A program made the position numbers and the translations under genes. The notes below the pieces were generated by a model, which was given only the letters and a program-made list of their open reading frames with translations, was not told the DNA's origin and did no database searches. 64,000 bases of DNA from positions 48,637,941 to 48,701,940 of the forward strand of contig CM060325.1 of the NCBI GenBank assembly GCA_030674155.1. Direction: 5' to 3'. Of the stretch, positions 62,258 through 64,000 are shown one piece after another. The DNA is from Stramonita haemastoma (Eukaryota; Mollusca; Gastropoda; Neogastropoda; Muricidae). Numbering within the stretch: the first letter of the stretch is position 1; each line of letters starts with the position of its first letter.

Positions 62258-62325
62258 ATGCCACTTTCAAAACATTATCCAATAATATAATGTTTTGCCA
62301 CTTATCAAAATGATCAAATATTTTT
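62258..62325. repeat. Degenerate tandem array, right part
   Basis: ATGCCACTTTCAAAACATTA and TTTTGCCACTTATCAAAATG continue the left array beyond the transposon. Confidence 0.7.
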
Positions 62326-62337
62326 TTGTTTTTTATT

Positions 62338-62603
62338 CTTCCTTGGCTGGAGTTTTGAAGTTCACCTATTTCTGTGTATGCAACTGTTTTTGCCCACCAT
62401 GAAAAGGTAGCTACAATTCAAATGGCACAATCTTACAATATCTTTCACCAGCAACTAACTTTCTGCAGCTCTTCATAAATTAAATCACATGCATCACTGA
62501 AATTAGAAATGCGGCTACCTTCATAGTGGGCAAAAAGTCACAAACGCAAAATCCCACCATTGGGTGAGGCTCAAGCCTCTCGCTGAGTCCCAAACAAACA
62601 AAC
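62338..62603. repeat. Inverted pair of T modules
   Basis: A minus copy at about 62338-62425 (CCTTGGCTGGAGTTTTGAAG, CCACCATGAAAAGGTAGCTA) and a plus copy at about 62505-62603 (GAAATGCGGCTACCTTCATA, CCCACCATTGGGTGAGGC). Confidence 0.7.
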
Positions 62604-63770
62604 AACAACAAAAAAATTGCATGCTATCATGCTTATGTTACATTTACAACTAACTGACATTTTGTATGGGCCAAAGCTGACCTTTTCCAACATCAACTGC
62701 AGCTATTAAAAATGGAGATTAAAGTAAGAATAACCACCCTGTGTGCATGAATTGGTTTGCAATTTTTTTTTTTATTACTCTGTTGTCAGAGTGTGAATAT
62801 TTGTAGTGTACTCTACAGGGGTTATACTTTAGATGACACTGTTTACTCCTCCTTTTTTTCTTGTTGCTTCGATCCCAATTGCCTAAAAAAAAAAAAGACA
62901 AGTTTTGCTGGGTAACGATTCATAAAATCGCATTTGTATGTGTACAGGGGATGGGGTGTTTGTATGACAAGACTTTCTTTTGGGAAGTTCAAGGGGGGGG
63001 GGGGGGGGGGAGCAGTCTTACACAATGGAATGTTTCGGGATTTTAATGTTGTCAGAGGTATGAACAAAGCACACATGGAAATTGTTCCAAGAGGAAAATT
63101 ATTCGAGAGGACAGGTTTCTCAGTGTGCATGTTTGATTAATGGGGCATGGAGGAGAAAGAGGATGAATTTAAATGCACGAAAGACAGTATGGCTTCAAAC
63201 CAGTGTATTTTGCCAGCATTAGAAATTCTATATGTGCCGATCAATATGATCACAAACTAACTGGCTTTAAGTGAACACATCAACGGTTTCAAGGAAACAC
63301 TTCTGACTCTTACACTTTACTGGAACAATTCAAAACCATACCCCCAAAAAATATGAAAACATTGCACTTTAAGATTCCTTTCCCCACCATTCTGTATCAC
63401 AGATATTTACACTTGCTACACGTCCAGGAAGCTTATCAAGAATTAACTGCAATCTGCCCTATGCTGTTGGCCCTCAAACATGTGGCCAAGAACATCTGAG
63501 GTGGTCTGTTCCACAGTAATCAGTAACTCTACTTCTCCTTAACCCTCTTGCATTCGGACTCTCTGAACACAAACTGCCCCTAGATTTCGCATTCCATCAC
63601 GAAATCAGGTCAGGCACACACCCTCACTGGCCTTTTCCCCCTTCTAAGTACATACCAGCAGCTATAATTACTTCCAGGCTCACAGCAGGCTCTGTGCTTC
63701 TAGCCTGATAGAGCTTTGACAGATGGTAGCAATTAGTGATTGTCACTGCATGATGGAAATCTTAAAAAAG
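62604..63770. other. Noncoding sequence
   Basis: AT-rich with a G-run at 62992-63011. No coding signal or named repeat is found. Confidence 0.6.
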
Positions 63771-63774
63771 TTAA

Positions 63775-64000
63775 AGTCTGTCCCGAGCCTAAGGCTCATC
63801 AGGCCAGTGCTTATCCCGGTTTCTGTGGCGTTAAGCAACTGACAGTCATAGACTCCCCCCTCGCAGGGTTAACCCCCAACACAAGGTTGGTACCCCTTTT
63901 ACACCTGGGTGGGGTGAGAAAATAGCCGTAAAGTGCCTTTTCCAAGGGCACAACGCCATAGCCGAAAGCTGGGATCGAACCCGCAACCTTTAGATTACGA
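63775..64000 (-). mobile_element. tRNA-derived SINE, cut by the window end
   Basis: Minus strand: GGTTGCGGGTTCGATCCC (B box), then GTGCCCTTGGAAAAGGCACT and TTACGGCTATTTTCTCACCC. This conserved phrase after a tRNA head is common in invertebrate SINEs. The A-box side lies beyond the window. Confidence 0.75.

Overview
The window looks like nuclear DNA of an animal, most likely a marine mollusc and probably a gastropod. That is inference. The evidence is spliced genes with GT-AG introns, a casein kinase II alpha gene with long introns, many tRNA-derived SINEs, very many (CA)n, (CT)n and poly-C runs, and the motif AGTTATYTCCCT beside putative transcription starts. No bacterial operon, CRISPR array or functional tRNA/rRNA gene is visible. 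Most long ORFs in the repeats are translations of microsatellites or tandem arrays and are not annotated.

Layout. 1-4.2 kb: poly-C and CA runs, two related tandem arrays (42 bp and about 47 bp units), SINEs and an (ATCT)n array. 4.25-28 kb: three paralogous C2H2 zinc-finger genes. ZF1 (4254-6730, minus) and ZF2 (13066-16447, plus) are divergent, with candidate promoters only about 0.3 kb apart near 8.75-9.05 kb. ZF3 (25049-28013, plus) lies downstream of ZF2. All three encode one N-terminal C2H2-like finger, a long charged disordered linker and a C-terminal array of about 13 fingers in the same order. ZF2 is broken by four frameshifts and has lost the stop codon seen in ZF3. ZF1 and ZF3 each need one single-base correction in an A/T run. 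ZF2 and ZF3 share a 5' layout of YY1-like motif, noncoding exon, intron and similar acceptor, so they arose by segmental duplication, not retroposition.

28-36 kb: repeats only. 36-58.4 kb: the casein kinase II alpha (CK2 alpha) gene on plus. Ten coding exons join without a break in frame, an eleventh carries the start of the C-terminal tail, and a conserved last coding segment lies at 51.6 kb. The serine/threonine kinase presumably assembles with CK2 beta, as the family does. Its introns hold a hAT-like element (intron 7), a three-copy 137 bp tandem duplication of the exon 8 end with its splice donor, and a TTAA-flanked piggyBac-like MITE (after exon 11). A long presumed 3' UTR ends near a poly(A) signal at 58393. 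58.5-64 kb: SINEs, a degenerate about 45 bp tandem array split by a 978 bp terminal-inverted-repeat transposon, and a SINE running off the end.

Repeat names used below. A: SINE head with GCCTAGTGGTCAGAACA, a centre with CTTCGGATGAGAC and the tail TGCTTATTCCATTATCCT. B: head GAAGGTGGCAAGAC plus the same centre. C: head GCTGAGTGGTTAAGAC with CCATGGGTCCATGAAGTC. T: a tail module of about 100 bp (GGCTACCTTCATGGTGGGC, then CTCTAGCCAAGGAAC) found after B, C and some A-like heads. D: repeat with TCATATGACAGGCAACAAT and a GAA-rich end. F: repeat with AAACAGTCATACACGCAAAC.
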